Counted from the stretch's first letter, positions 24,001-27,650 are shown. The stretch is DNA of 64,000 nt from JAQTTT01 sp041652755 (GCA_041652755.1 JBAZGS010000005.1:1-64000), one strand, 5' to 3'. Program-made: numbers and translations. The notes: generated by a model not told the origin, from the letters alone.

Positions 24001-26468
24001 GTGCTAATTCCACTGTTTCTGAATGCATTATCAAGTGTTGTTGTTCCGTTTAAGTCCAAAATATCAGTTGCTGTTATGTTTAAATTAGCGCATCCGTAAA
24101 AATAGCTGCCTGTGTTTCCTAATCTTAAGCTTCCAAAGTTGCTTATCTCTAACAATTTCAGTTTATCTCCTTCATCATTAAATTCCCAGCCAATTATTGT
24201 TCCACTAATAGTCACATTATAAATTCCTTCTGAAGCATAAGTATGAGTTATGTTTTCACTATTATATGTTTGAATTATGCTGCTGCTTTCATCACCCCAA
24301 TCAACTATAAAATCATAAGTTCCAGATGAAGATAAAGGAAGCGTGATTTGGGTTGAATTGCTTACCCCTGATTCTGAAGTATTCCAAGTAGATACGAAAG
24401 CATTTGCTATGCAATTTTTTCCTCCATCAGTTATTGACCAATTATAATTACCTATTAATATATCATTTCTTGCGCTTTCACCTAAGCAATATTTTGAATT
24501 GCCTGCATCAAATGACACTGATGATTGGAGTGAAGGCAAGCCTGCCCAGCTAATTAATAAGCTGTCATAATTAGCTGTTGATAAAGTCACTCCATTAAAC
24601 ATTTCACCCAGGCTTACAACATTTGAAACATCCCAGCTACTTAGATTCTGATTAAATGATGTTGCTCCATCAAACATTTTATACATAGTTATAACATTGG
24701 AAGTGTCCCAGCTGCTTAAATCCTGGTTGAAGGATGTTGCACCATTAAACACTCCATACATGGATGTGACATCTGAAGTGTCCCAAGTGTTTAAATCTTG
24801 ATTGAATGACGTTGCTCCGCTGAACATGAAGTTCATTCCATGCAAGCTTGAAGTATTCCAGCCGCTTAACTCCTGATTAAATGCTGCTGCTCCATTGAGA
24901 ATATAGCTCATATCTGTAACTTTTGAAGTATCCCAGCTGCTTAACTCTTGATTAAATGCTGCTGCTCCAGAAAACATGAACTGCATCTTTGTAACGCTTG
25001 AAATGTTCCAATTGTTTACATTCTGGTTGAATACATTTGCGTTTGTGAACATGTATTCCATAGTGCTAACTTTTGAAGTGTCCCAACTGCTTATGTTTTG
25101 ATTAAAGTGTAAAGCGCCGCTGAACATGAAATTCATATTAGTAATATTTGAAACATCCCAGTCATTCATGCTTGGCACAATGCTAATTCCACTGTTTCTG
25201 AATGCATTATCAAGTGTTGTTGTTCCGTTTAAGTCCAAAATATCAGTTGCTGTTATGTTTAAATTAGCGCATCCGTAAAAATAGCTGCCTGTGTTTCCTA
25301 ATCTTAAGCTTCCAAAGTTGCTTATATCTAACAATTTCAGTTTGTCTTTAGTGTTATTAAATGCCCAGCCCTCTATTGTGCCCCTAATAGTCACATTATA
25401 AATTCCTTCTGAAGCATAAGTATGAGTTATGTTTTCACTATTATATGTTTGAATCATGCTGCTGCTTTCATCACCCCAATATGCTGTGAAATCATAAGTC
25501 CCTGTTGAAAGCAATGGAAGCATGATTTGGGTTGAATTGCTTTCCCCTGCATTAGAAGTATACCATGTTGATACGAAATCATTTGATGAAATATGAACTG
25601 TGTCAGTGGTGTTCAATAATTCCTCAAATGTATCACTATTGTAACATATTACTTTCCACTCATAATCTCCTGAATTTGGGAATCCTGATTCATAAGTATA
25701 GTTCCAGATTGGCACATTGTAAAGCATGGTTTCTTCATCAGTGCCACCTATTGAAATGTTGCAATAAAATCCATAGCTTTCATTGTTCATTGTGTCTGTG
25801 TAATTTGCGTAAAAGGTCACGCTTTCTGAAACGAATTTTTCAGACTCATCAGTGTCGTCATAAATATATAATTCTTTTCCGTCAAGCTCCATGTATCCCG
25901 GGTCTTCAGGGGTGAGCTCAAAATAATATTCCTGCCCGGGTATTAAATCAGTCTTGAAAAGAGCCCATTCTCCATCGCATTCTTTTGCGTCAAAATTCCA
26001 TTGCTCGCATTTGTAAAGATGCCTGCCTTGGGCTATGATTGAAACGTTCGCGTTTTCAAAATCAATGTTAGTTGGGTCAATCGCGTAAACCCTTACAGCA
26101 TTGTAGTACTCATTAGTGTTTGCAGTAATCTCCTGTATTCCTAAAAGCTCGCTGATGTTTTGCGTTATGACAACATCATTGAAAACTATTCTCTTAATTG
26201 ATGAGCTAGAGCTTTCAATTTCAAAGTCATAAACTCCCTCTTCTAAAAGCAAAGGATCCGTGACTGCATCATTTGAATAAATTTCATCCAAAGTTAAGGA
26301 GTCAGTTATTCTTATGTGAAAATCCTGCAAAGTGTTATCAGCGTTCAAGACTGAAACATCAATGCTGAATTCTTGTGGCGTTCCAAACTCAAACACTTCT
26401 TCACAAAAAGATGCGCTTACAAAAAGGGTAAGGATCAAAAGTGAGAGTAAAAATTTTTTTGCTTTCAT
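1..26468 (-). CDS. Giant modular surface adhesin-like protein (C-terminus outside window)
   Basis: One frame stays open from the ATG at 26468 to the window edge, at least 8,822 codons. I checked frame at about 25.1, 22.4, 18.8, 12.3, 9.2 and 1.7 kb and all agree. Residues 1-22 are a signal peptide (MKAKKFLLSLLILTLFVSAS). Then come two BspA-like (DUF285) blocks with the pattern W-D-(T/V)-S-x-V-x-x-M-x-x-M-F, a NosD-type beta-helix of short N-N-x-I repeats, a LamG-like domain, a long series of beta-helix modules each with a D-x-D-G-D-G-F-G motif and NosD-type N-Y-Y-S-D-Y ends, a second LamG-like domain, more beta-helix, Ig-like domains, a PKD-like domain (near 2.1-2.4 kb), then about six Ig-like copies and another beta-helix. 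Asn/Ser/Thr content and N-x-S/T sequons are very high, which suggests a glycosylated cell-surface protein. Its start overlaps the upstream gene (ATGA), implying coupled translation. An adhesin or partner-recognition role is inference. Confidence 0.9.
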   Translation of the reverse strand, partial: MKAKKFLLSLLILTLFVSASFCEEVFEFGTPQEFSIDVSVLNADNTLQDFHIRITDSLTLDEIYSNDAVTDPLLLEEGVYDFEIESSSSSIKRIVFNDVVITQNISELLGIQEITANTNEYYNAVRVYAIDPTNIDFENANVSIIAQGRHLYKCEQWNFDAKECDGEWALFKTDLIPGQEYYFELTPEDPGYMELDGKELYIYDDTDESEKFVSESVTFYANYTDTMNNESYGFYCNISIGGTDEETMLYNVPIWNYTYESGFPNSGDYEWKVICYNSDTFEELLNTTDTVHISSNDFVSTWYTSNAGESNSTQIMLPLLSTGTYDFTAYWGDESSSMIQTYNSENITHTYASEGIYNVTIRGTIEGWAFNNTKDKLKLLDISNFGSLRLGNTGSYFYGCANLNITATDILDLNGTTTLDNAFRNSGISIVPSMNDWDVSNITNMNFMFSGALHFNQNISSWDTSKVSTMEYMFTNANVFNQNVNNWNISSVTKMQFMFSGAAAFNQELSSWDTSKVTDMSYILNGAAAFNQELSGWNTSSLHGMNFMFSGATSFNQDLNTWDTSDVTSMYGVFNGATSFNQDLSSWDTSNVITMYKMFDGATSFNQNLSSWDVSNVVSLGEMFNGVTLSTANYDSLLISWAGLPSLQSSVSFDAGNSKYCLGESARNDILIGNYNWSITDGGKNCIANAFVSTWNTSESGVSNSTQITLPLSSSGTYDFIVDWGDESSSIIQTYNSENITHTYASEGIYNVTISGTIIGWEFNDEGDKLKLLEISNFGSLRLGNTGSYFYGCANLNITATDILDLNGTTTLDNAFRNSGISTVPSMNDWDTSNVTNMYGMFSGAAAFNQDLSNWDTSNVYNFNSMFSGATSFNQDIGDWDTSNVEYMNAMFGSASSFNQNISNWNISKVIGMNGMFNGASVFNQDIGDWDTSKVIDMNSMFSGAAAFNQDLSSWNTSNVQYMSYMFSGASVFNQDIGNWDTSKVTVTIGMFAGASSFNQDIGDWDTSKITDMNGMFTGASPFDQNLSSWNVSSVTTMENMFNGVELSIENYDSLLIGWASLPSLQSSVIFNAGNSIYCLGESARNDILIGIFNWSITDGGECSSIININNCYNIDSSGYYVLNDSLSGNETFNWIGSCIYINASDVVLDCQGNSIVSEGQFYDRGIKIQNASNVTVTGCNVSGYYYGFDLSNFNDSNIYNNTIEGSNISGILMQTGFGNNFYNNNFIDNGEYSAYLQYCEDTKFYNNLVSNGLGRGFLAFYSNNLNLSSNNITDNTGYGVDIVSSENTLIYNNLMSSNQDGIHLYESNNSALILNNIHDSYSGIIIQNSTYVEINDSLINSSWTQGVFVNASFQVNMNNNTINDSDSMNVYILSSSNSSFYSNNLMNSQTNMLVSNTEYTNISYNNFSSSNNGLYILGPSNNLITHNYAYDSGIGLFIDSSGGNTIEDFNSSSSSIYGIYFFLSFDNILINSRAYDSGFYGIYMLNSYNNSIYGSYGYSNNYYGAYILNSNTSIYGSHFFGNTNKDLVIDSSLEDSNLHFIAENVIIGNSDEEFGFSNISINDYFSDYQSYGLKWNQNISIPSGYTSLNKFVNISVMNDSITLDSIYFSWNDDELGDIDESDLRVLEYSNSSWNSLNFTYLPELNSIAIYDLTPHSIYALLEEETSPIINSITIYTQDNLNFTTEDLIVNVSYSNSDELLYEWYKNDSLMQIINLPFYSESNETFTPEFSQNYDGSVSGALYQNSTYSFDGENDYINISSDFNIGAEDFSIEAMIKAENSEESTQVIIGKSDYTPGMGSFWLYIVKGGSYCGSNTTIAARINKNGDWMTDTFCANTSINDSEWHHIVATFDRDSENGGKIYIDGNLEVEYNITYNQGSLYNDMPMVIGATYDPFITPFDNFFNGTIDYIRIYNSSLSAEQVNALFEEDNNIISNETHVGDTWQVCAYPLSSSEIGDKSCSNNITIRELNLSECIDLDGDGFGGTGNLSFCLYPEVLDCNDSNPYILPAAYGLDLDENNAYYTLCPGNYELAYLGNDETAINTNAENAVFDCNGSTITGDNYLEFIDLSYSNITVKNCVLKNFKIGIEVSAGSSNVYNNSIINCSQGIVLDDNELNVYNNTLTDCTQGIFLDEASNSLIYNNIITSSLTGYYASNQYITYDGSIFAGKSPNGLATYFIPINFFETIGEPAYTVIDGDIVNSGGINGTQNLSLTLIDLTSLDNENSNSTLIFNTDFNNCDEVDNWWNETLQGLIPSEYYPKCYYACVLYTANGFGQNYTLNESCYNELVNVTEGLTYPPYVNYGPINTYGIVSIHSQGNTIYNNYLDTVINAKDDNNGTFYYYLTSFSPISYDGVDYTGDEYYNFTTFLYYSSNGEMDDYNEIVNDDYSLDDNYITGINDFGVMVANYTKNGIPRAVTIYFDSSNNDWNNCSDAEADLNNEEDFDCFELCNHAFISQGAGEDYLLNESCFTGSFNVTEGYTYPPYINYEAVNFELNYWNTTKTLGTNIIGKPYIGGNYYSNYYGVDTTGDSIGNNPSTFNITDFSGRISTFDYLPLANTSSVCYDLDGDGFGSSGNLSNCEYPDALDCNDSDEYVFPLFSGLIISTPGNYTICLDTYYLTQNEDDDQVIKVDNYNIILDCNNSEMIGEGEGEFIEFRSYNSELKNCIISNYSTGIDSSYTSFVSITDNTIKNCAEAINIDSLSYSTISGNYLIDNFYALNIEKTSNSTFESNWINSSLTGYYASNQYLTYNGTIFDDNDEITIYIPSNIFETNSEPCEISNEEGIISYCGADGTKNISVVLNDLSSLGFGGNTTLLTDMEVNNCSVVNDWWDNELTGMGMPPGSYPDCYYACVLYTANGFGQNYTLNESCYNELVNVTEGLTYPPSISYGELPSYGFVMQKSSNNSLYNNFINVINPAFDNNDGAFSDYFSSFSPISYEGINYTGTSSNNFTLYLFNSYAGFFGSSSTISNDNYILDSEDMEGSMNFGVFLCSLSSEGTVFNLTVYYDSDYFSFESCSDVNNEFYNMENFECYSLCNSVFINNGVNTNYSFNDSCFIGSFNVTEGYAYPPRLDSIEYNVTLNNWNTTKTLGTNIIGKPYIGGNYYSNYYGIDTTGDMIGDEPMNYSIPDTGAVLDYLPLANTSSACIDIDGDGFGGSGNLSNCEYPDVLDCNDSNEYVLPLFPGYYFEDSEETYTICTDTYYFNDSSYENDNYIIVSAPFLTVDFNGSTIYGSSSYELLSIWDSSSCIKNSIVIGFRRAFSSGYNTTFYNNTLIGCEIGIDAYSQEITIHSNKFIDCDYAIEGESRNINVSNNNFTDCSKGIYLQDTENSTIYSNSFASNKSAYTASNQYFTYDGESFGSQGMTMLIPENIFTEYGGEANCWITEDSLALTSPDCTFVDGTDDLAVILQDISLVSGGYLGNTTILMNQAFNNCSEVDDWWAPVIEMMGAPNGTTIPCYYTCNLWIAQGENQDYLLNESCFNELANITEGLNYPPFIDYGVINSTSLEFIDSYNNTVYNNYFSTPETVEDDNTGFMTGYNASLFMFIYDGQEYSSNWNSTTFLLETRDKYLSRTGVIKSRYIDGDHSFGFFLAEDEYEGNMTFYFDNEYYDFESCEDVNNYDERYDCKYFCKEIYTSNGEGFDYSINITCEPDIEGVVECEYCESQPFLNYINLSVNLNNYNITELSETNIIGGASKGGNYYSDFSGIDSSGNGISNYPNYYQINDEEYDYLPLTNTQVICHDNDSDGFGAYGDTSYCEYPGIIDCDDSNEYMIPLAEGLSFGSGGAIYNVCPGTYTLTGKSIRFYGSNITLDCHGASIIGDGIGELFDITSDTTIKNCNISNYQTVIWANYAQRFEIENNTISNSFQAISMEESNNASIILNNFINTTVPIVISNANNSLIYGNRFISSGSYEYLSSTQSTTYLGAESLFAFIGSEDIMERDSEMQLIIEDDTVVSGFGPDGTKNISAVFLEVDFGEGENNTANATFLITRKMESCNDFEEWWNENIEGGEGIANCYYACVLYLANGAGNDYTLNESCFNEEFNITEGLTYPPYIRYGFVNSTAIILNDSSTNNIIFNNYFDTVNNVVDNSSGNHYNLTKTLGTNILGKYYIGGNYYNDYEGEDTTADFIGEEAYQINDETYDYLPLVMTTSNCIDIDNDGFGGDGNLSDCEYPDLLDCNDFDNHTFPLAFYYGNYEYNTTYTICTNTYYFNISDYDESRVVSLDHEWITFDCNNSLIIGSYNLDFLMTHSSNSIVKNCNLRGFDTGINTYSRTEAYNNTFTDCLNGIESHSYNDNIYNNTFIDCYNSILIEDAENSMFYSNNATSNKSAYTISNQYFTYDGESFGSQGMTMLIPENVFTEYGGEPQCWIEEDTQALIEPDCSFVDGTEDLTVILQDLSLMSEGYIGNTTILMNQAFNNCSEVDAWWAPILEMMGAPNGTTIPCYYTCNLWIAQGENQDYLLNESCFNELANISEGLAYPPYINYGIMNSTGINVIDSYNNTIYNNYLSNPNNAIDNNEGYMTGYNASLFMLIYGGVNYSGNNGGMKFLIIDDDYYLSRTDVIKSRYINGDHSFGFFLADDEYEGNMTFYFDNEYYDFESCEDVNNYNERYDCKYFCKEIYTSNGDGNDYSINMTCAPDFEGVVECESCESQPFLNYTNESVEMNNWNITKTSGLNIIGGASKGGNYYSDYTGQDTDGDGIGETNYSISTSVYDYLPLTLNVNQSICVDNDGDGFGAYGNLSNCLSEDIDCNDFDEYTLPLVRNYYFNADSYYNVCAGTYESDGYDDFIDAPYNSTINCNNSTLIGVGFKTGVRINTQRFTLLNCNIEGFDEAVEISNSNNITLLNNKLSSSNKGIIIEKSSGLNITNNTLTNNINGLEMKIVQNSTFYKNNITSLIQSYLSSYYYFTYDNSNFTTLLYLPSNIFELDRSPTFVSEDDTSLLNEDEWINGTKDLTLVLQDVSMMGESGMGNSTIIINEDFETCDDVDDWWAPVLEMMGAPNGTTMPCYYTCRLWIAQGAGEDYLLNESCLNEIANVTNSNYPSLEYKNLETYGGKIKYSYNNIIYNNIFDANTPISDTSRDYYDYYIMNYTPLSYNGIDYIGNEGYNYNEILYLNEIFDTESESISGENQALDYDYINGTQNYGVFLVKINEYNPSSNLTVFFNTESFGFETCDDVVSMGYWDDYECDYICPNFFLAQGNGSNYIINSTCLSEISSPENYSISIPIFESEEKNENEYNINLAYRKNIIGGNYEGGNYYSDYSGDDFDNNGIGDTPYEINSLISDEFPLIIPDTISPKYYNIIVSPLSPAPYSQYNEYWFNITWTDNKEVDTVIFTLNGINYTESSNNFLNLSAGNYSYKWWANDTSGNYNETELMNYSIFETVIGINECANLTVENMTYELSSDILGVQDGRNTCIEIQANNITLECRGKKIEGNILNDTSGVNFENVNFTTIKNCDISEYYFGIKSMSPSGYNTTITNNTIHNTQMGIYLIGTKNSTISNNNISDSGSIALFFSSTSGCEILNNYFGNSSVGIHESTSESNMNYINNTVETMRTLALNMVTTVPGSVIFKNLTVDGNSLSLNFSGSITLKSDVNPGTEGYYDCGVFINVSAGYAGLDWAMLNLSYNESALMGNEIDWRLAKYNSTWHYNPAEFSNDYGIDTENNYVWANITSFSIFAPLLNITYPVITIISPQNTTYYNLTNLVNISSDGINVWYNWNGTNITYTAPLNITFNEGSNTLHAWANDSYGNIGYANVTFTINTALYLDCMNLTSANTTYVLTHSLFGLQEGRAMCIDVQNTNITLDCNGYNISGINLTSSIAIYANSTNFTVRNCNIKDYDIAMFYLGSHGEIHNNNITSLMEGGQGLFFSSDSSIVQSSGIVSYWNFDANITSNMTNAVPDDSGNNNNGTLGGGNSSRMPLWSPGIFSGAYYFDGLDDYINFGNNDSLSPESITISMWIYLNSNPDCDGYNNWRSILRTGSYNWGTWEGVDIVLEQDRSITWDVGTDNPSRLFSWGNSIPLKTWTNLLVTYNQTTGLQKIYYNGKLIASKIIPYGAILPSAENLTLSEGHNTVACPNGEGVFNGSIDELFIYDHELSDYEITETYKAAMSSFNITNNKIDTSSFGIVFLSSSNSSVTNNTFISSTNFNNSIIYLGYHSYSNVFLMNNFTGDYWIENHSPLNNFSDSSIGNIYYLLNGSGAWEVYNITDSNSDNWADSGSSRPFSSSSVGDKWIGYGSDFHPYTLVTGLPVSIDEFYLAPQPSVRKTENLSCTLRVSNNYENSSTVYYEWYKNDVNQSARAGTYLNLPSDALIELSTITSDSLVTNDNWYCKIKVNFTSVNSSEWMTSNNVLVSDCRTLNEPNTVYNLTSDSYINGLTCMNISAENITLDCKGHKIIGNNVAGTSGVISSAQDTTIKNCFIEGFDRAISLEQQAHNALITNNTLHSNLSSGCGFYSKGPAYLNFYNNTILSENYSIYIKGDGDSNMINNNIINSSNYSAIYVSGFTQNLELSNNIVYGNSTISLNVIELNTGIVKNISIINNTVYGGMIPCGNNYLIKDNYFIAPNRVVETWCGSVNHTYINNTIIATNGMAFWWGDVAGGSVTTSPNITFINNTFNATGIAFYSPYVNSGGLNLIGNTFISQTSYGLYLAGFGFSVTNNSFYSNSFKPLYLTGARNNTFTYNTFSSISGTLITLLPTSYNNTFSLNNFTSTSGLYINDTNGSNYYNALIDGKNQGNIYSNVLNGSILVKGNANSSIPEYYIGIIGAVPYNITTSDGKFICNFSGCGDYAPLTTVLEPAHPIINIISPQNITYNNATLLVNISATDDNLDSVWYTWNGTNYTYTSAVLINFSEGSNTLHAWANDSIISTNHEEVTFTIDTVLPSIEIISPINTTYTNSTQLINISSNGETVWYNWNGTNYTYTSPILINFTAGSNTLHAWANDTASNTNHTQVMFTVDLIPPIVEIISPHNAYYNTTSIELNVSFSETINQSWYSLNGELNTSLCNNSQQCNKSLTAVEGLNNITVWANDSMGNVGFSFTYFNVDTQKPYIINITYSKDNSSVPAGKLKITAEFNEPVNENTPLISIDQNGTVDVSYEAMLNSKKKFFEGYESNDSEILDLAYDGVHGSTQDINRTSFIVSSNSVNGTFSLKMSGNDWREQLYNNFTTPIQIHLTNETKMGFWLKMEDSAEIQGIGVAIGSGVDRHEYIYQLYGTQHMENQNQKSNWNVSLRDSYPVDNEWHYYEVNLGIDWYNAHGDYETIDRIIYVNDADIANGTDTYYVDNIFIFEENWQVSNLFEYTYDVNIENPTDYLDGLANVSVSNATDRAYNMMDAANNVSSFYINTTQLDIISINAWEKVNGKRILEGIAQPDNTPYFNWTMPPDVNLKGYSYSFSTNHSNHPFMNESGNWTTYNNISFANSTLNDTTYWLKIIAENTLGQWGNEAEFELIVKHGIAPTKPTLYNLTSPTNNTTPTFIYSKSLDPDGTNVTYNLQINYNSSDFSSPSIAINNIPENFTGAISITDDVNPFSLELTGNDWAEEIINPIILDNSTTISFAVRADYYAEIHGIGVAYGTGSNRKEYIYQLYGTQHMENQNQKSNWNVSLRDSHPADSNWYIYTMNLGIDWVNAHGNSSLVIDRIVYVNDDDAKVGSKLYADNITISNMTGIIFSEDFEHGDDSVLATPYNGVHGSSQRQKIYSKYTLSGLGSEILNLGDGTYYARVQGKDEVNDTSAWSNIINFVLDTTGPNAPEILYSIPVSPVSVSPITLVGQSEPNSRVEIFRNNTSLGVSVFANSTGGFDAYNVNLLNGTNNLTAIAYDSVGNPSIASEVFQVVFDIIPPTVAIVLDPESPLSEGFVNITIISSEPLRSNSTFNYTPQTGINYSLTITGIDGYNLWMNMTITNETGEGTAYFSYKGYDYASNEGTTITSGGTFFIDTRAPHITIDALPSIVYAPEITVSGTYEDYSPSSGIDYLSINGLLENYEYGSGNYSHIITLNSGNNTINASIMDDAGNLAYNVTYVMLYLENGTIADAGIDQEINEYETAYLNGTNSSTIYPPLIYEWYFIDLPISSSLTNSSINNRFSSSPTFSPDIFGNYTLELKVTDAYSGYDTDNVTIIVYNLPPEISINLPQNTTYTTTSLELNVSFSETINQSWYSLNGELNTSLCNNSQNCNISIIAVEGLNNITVWANDSFGGLNASIVIFTVDSIASSLEIISPVNTTYNNATQLVNISSDGENVWYNWNGTNYTYTSELLIDFSEGSNTLSAWANDTIGNTNYSSVSFTVDTINPSLEIIAPQNSSYNNATQLVNISAVDDNLDNVWYNWNGTNYTYTSELLIDFSEGSNTLSAWANDSAGNTNYSSVSFTIDTVAPNLEIISPVNTTYNNATQLVNISATDDYLDAVWYTWNNTNYSYTAPVNITFAEKNNTLSAWANDSAGNLNYTNISFTIDTIAPSIEIITPQNNSYNNATQLVNISATDDHLDAVWYTWNGTTYNYTEPVLFEFTEGSNTLEAWANDTMGNTNATNITFIIDLTFPTIEIISPINTTYINTTQLLNISSDGDNIWYNYNGINHTYTNLSYVTFNTGLNTLHAWANDTAGNLNYTNVTFFAIGLENLYSCGILNHTNTIYELQSNVSSNGTCFTISANNIVFSGNNYNITYGTVDTYNVYGILLSNRYNNTVIKDINIYEGNEVGNKSAGIYLRGLNNLVNNSNILSLTNSSYGIFILTKSNATVSNNNIVINGSSSYGIYAASNTNHSVFENNKIVINKIGRGILSYGHNNFIANNEINSSAILSRGILVYSNYNDVLNNSILMSNNNSYGLFL
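660..2095 (-). repeat. Tandem Ig-like domains in the giant protein
   Basis: A conserved stretch coding for L-x-A-W-A-N-D recurs at 688, 925, 1171, 1417, 1663 and 1900. Spacings are 237 or 246 bp, that is 79 or 82 residues. Each unit also carries V-W-Y-x-W-N-G-T-N-Y and an I-x-P-x-N-x-(S/T)-Y linker. This is typical of bacterial/archaeal Ig-like stalk domains. Neighbouring units are nearly identical at DNA level, so they were duplicated recently. Confidence 0.85.
3240..5100 (-). repeat. Paired jelly-roll-like segments in the giant protein
   Basis: A segment around 3,540-3,760 coding for D-R-I-V-Y-V-N-D and Y-Q-L-Y-G-T-Q-H-M-E-N-Q-N-Q-K-S is repeated around 4,660-4,850 with near-identical DNA. 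Each is followed by an Ig/fibronectin-like stretch. I do not recognise the fold with certainty; a carbohydrate-binding beta-sandwich is possible. Confidence 0.5.
5340..6065 (-). repeat. Second block of Ig-like domains in the giant protein
   Basis: Three further copies of the 79-82 residue Ig-like unit, with the A-W-A-N-D stretch near 5,385, 5,645 and 5,882. The copy at 5,340-5,570 closely matches the one at 1,860-2,080, so one was copied from the other. A single additional copy lies near 9,235. Confidence 0.75.
8170..8750 (-). other. LamG-like domain 2 in the giant protein
   Basis: The translation contains Y-Y-F-D-G-L-D-D-Y-I-N-F-G at its start, I-S-M-W-I-Y-L-N in the middle and G-S-I-D-E-L-F-I-Y-D near its end. 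This is the usual order for LamG/concanavalin A-like sandwich domains, which often bind sugars. Confidence 0.75.
12500..13490 (-). repeat. 987-codon duplication, copy A
   Basis: This stretch matches 15,461-16,451 with an exact offset of 2,961 bp (987 codons). Landmarks checked at 12,512/15,473 and 13,071/16,032 give the same offset. Long runs are identical, so the duplication is recent and kept the frame. Confidence 0.85.
15461..16451 (-). repeat. 987-codon duplication, copy B
   Basis: Partner of the copy 2,961 bp lower. A third, more diverged version of part of the block (Cys-rich N-E-S-C-L-N-E segment) occurs near 11,380-11,480. Confidence 0.85.
20680..21300 (-). other. LamG-like domain 1 in the giant protein
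   Basis: The translation shows Y-S-F-D-G-E-N-D-Y-I-N-I-S, F-S-I-E-A-M-I-K-A, E-W-H-H-I-V-A-T-F-D-R and G-T-I-D-Y-I-R-I-Y-N-S-S-L-S in order. This is the full set of landmarks for a LamG / concanavalin A-like domain of about 200 residues. Confidence 0.85.
21830..23170 (-). other. NosD-type beta-helix in the giant protein
   Basis: About 20-25 residue rungs with the patterns I-Y-N-N, L-S-S-N-N-I-T-D-N and N-S-S-F-Y-S-N-N repeat through this stretch. It opens with D-C-Q-G-N-S-I, the usual entry into NosD/pectate-lyase-like right-handed parallel beta-helices. Confidence 0.8.
23220..24398 (-). repeat. BspA-like (DUF285) module, copy 2
   Basis: A 1,179-bp (393-codon) module starting F-V-S-T-W-N-T-S, with a W-G-D-E-S-S-S segment and then repeated M-F-x-G-A-x-x-F-N-Q-(D/N) rungs. 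It is an in-frame duplicate of the next module; about 160 bp near 23,982 and 25,161 are almost identical. Confidence 0.85.
24399..25577 (-). repeat. BspA-like (DUF285) module, copy 1
   Basis: First of two 393-codon modules. It holds about seven rungs with the DUF285 signature (W-D-T-S-x-V-x-x-M). DUF285 repeats form leucine-rich-repeat-like surface structures in bacteria and protists. Confidence 0.85.
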
Positions 26469-27645
26469 ATCATCTCCTCTTCTGTTTCTACATAGATTCT
26501 GAAATATTCATTGTTATAATTAGGTATTGTTATTGTTGAAGTTTCATAAGGCATTATTTCTTCTTTCGAAATCGAATACTTTTTCACGCTTCCTTTTATT
26601 TTTATCACCAACGATTCGGAAGCATCATGATGAAGAGTTATTATTAATGAGTTATTTATTCTGCTGACTGAATCAATGATTGCTGTGTAATCATTGTCAA
26701 GCTTTATTTTTTCATATGAAACATTTCCTTCAGAGGGTTTAATATTATTACTTGAAGCATTGGTGGTTAATGATTCTTCAGAATTATTTGATTGAGACTT
26801 TTCCATTACATAAAAAATTTTGTCAAGTTTGAGGATGGCGCCTTCATCAACTTCAATGGCTAAGGTGAAGTTAAAAACATTATTTATCAATGGAAGCGCA
26901 CAAGTTTCTTCGCACACATCTTCAAACAAAACATTGTTCACTGAAACAACATCAGAAACATTCAACTCACTAACAACATCAGAAACATTCAACTCACTAA
27001 CAACATCAGAAACATTCAACTCACTAACAACATCAGAAACATTCAACTCACTAACAACATCAGAAACATTCAACTCANNNNNNNNNNATCAGAAACATTC
27101 AACTCACTAACAACATCAGAAACATTCAACTCACTAACAACATCAGAAACATTCAACTCACTAACAACATCAGAAACATTCAACTCACTAACAACATCAG
27201 AAACATTCAACTCACTAACAACATCAGAAACATTCAACTCATCAACAATAATAGTTTCAGAAGAGTCATTAATAGTGCCAGGCTCTTCATCAGTGTCTAA
27301 GGTAATGTAACCAGTTATTAGGCTTGATTGTGAGACTAAATCTTCGCTGTCAAAAACCAAGAATGACTGGTTTCCTAATATAAGATAAATTCTTGCATTG
27401 CCTTTGCCTTCAAGGCTTCCTGATAAAAATAAAGACTTCATGCTTAAATTCTCTTGTGAGGAATTAATGTTAAAACTAAGGTTTAGGTTTGAATCAATTG
27501 AACTATTCAAAAATTCTTCATAAGAATATTTTTCATTATTAAGGGTTAAGAATCCTGTAATTCCTGGATTAGAAACTATTATTACAATTATAAGGAAAAT
27601 TATAGCTACTAATAGGGAGTTAATAATTACAGATTTAACCTTCAT
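26465..27645 (-). CDS. Membrane-anchored protein with 9-residue tandem repeats (interrupted by assembly gap)
   Basis: The protein starts MKVKSVIINSLLVAIIFLII, an uncleaved signal anchor, followed by about 110 residues of beta-rich extracellular sequence. At least eleven copies of the 9-mer E-L-N-V-S-D-V-V-S follow. A C-terminal domain of about 160 residues ends at 26465. Ten Ns at 27078-27087 break the frame, but the two halves join in frame if the true gap is 8 bp (or 8 plus a multiple of 27), so the gene is probably intact. Each 9-mer has an N-V-S sequon, so the repeat could be a glycosylated stalk. The stop overlaps the giant gene's start as ATGA, which suggests one operon. Not a family I recognise. 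Confidence 0.75.
26941..27241 (-). repeat. 27-bp tandem repeat with unsized gap
   Basis: Near-perfect 27-bp units flank the Ns at 27078-27087, about five below and six above. The repeat phase needs 8 bp between the flanks, not 10, so the run of Ns is a placeholder and copies are probably missing. Confidence 0.9.
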
Positions 27646-27650
27646 ATTAA

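Noticed and set aside
1..26400. Plus-strand frames of 60-116 codons inside the giant gene
   Set aside because: They are antisense shadows of the repetitive minus-strand gene, and several are copied along with its internal duplications.
26941..27241. 27-bp tandem repeats as a CRISPR array
   Set aside because: The units are directly joined with no spacers and keep a reading frame coding for a 9-residue repeat.
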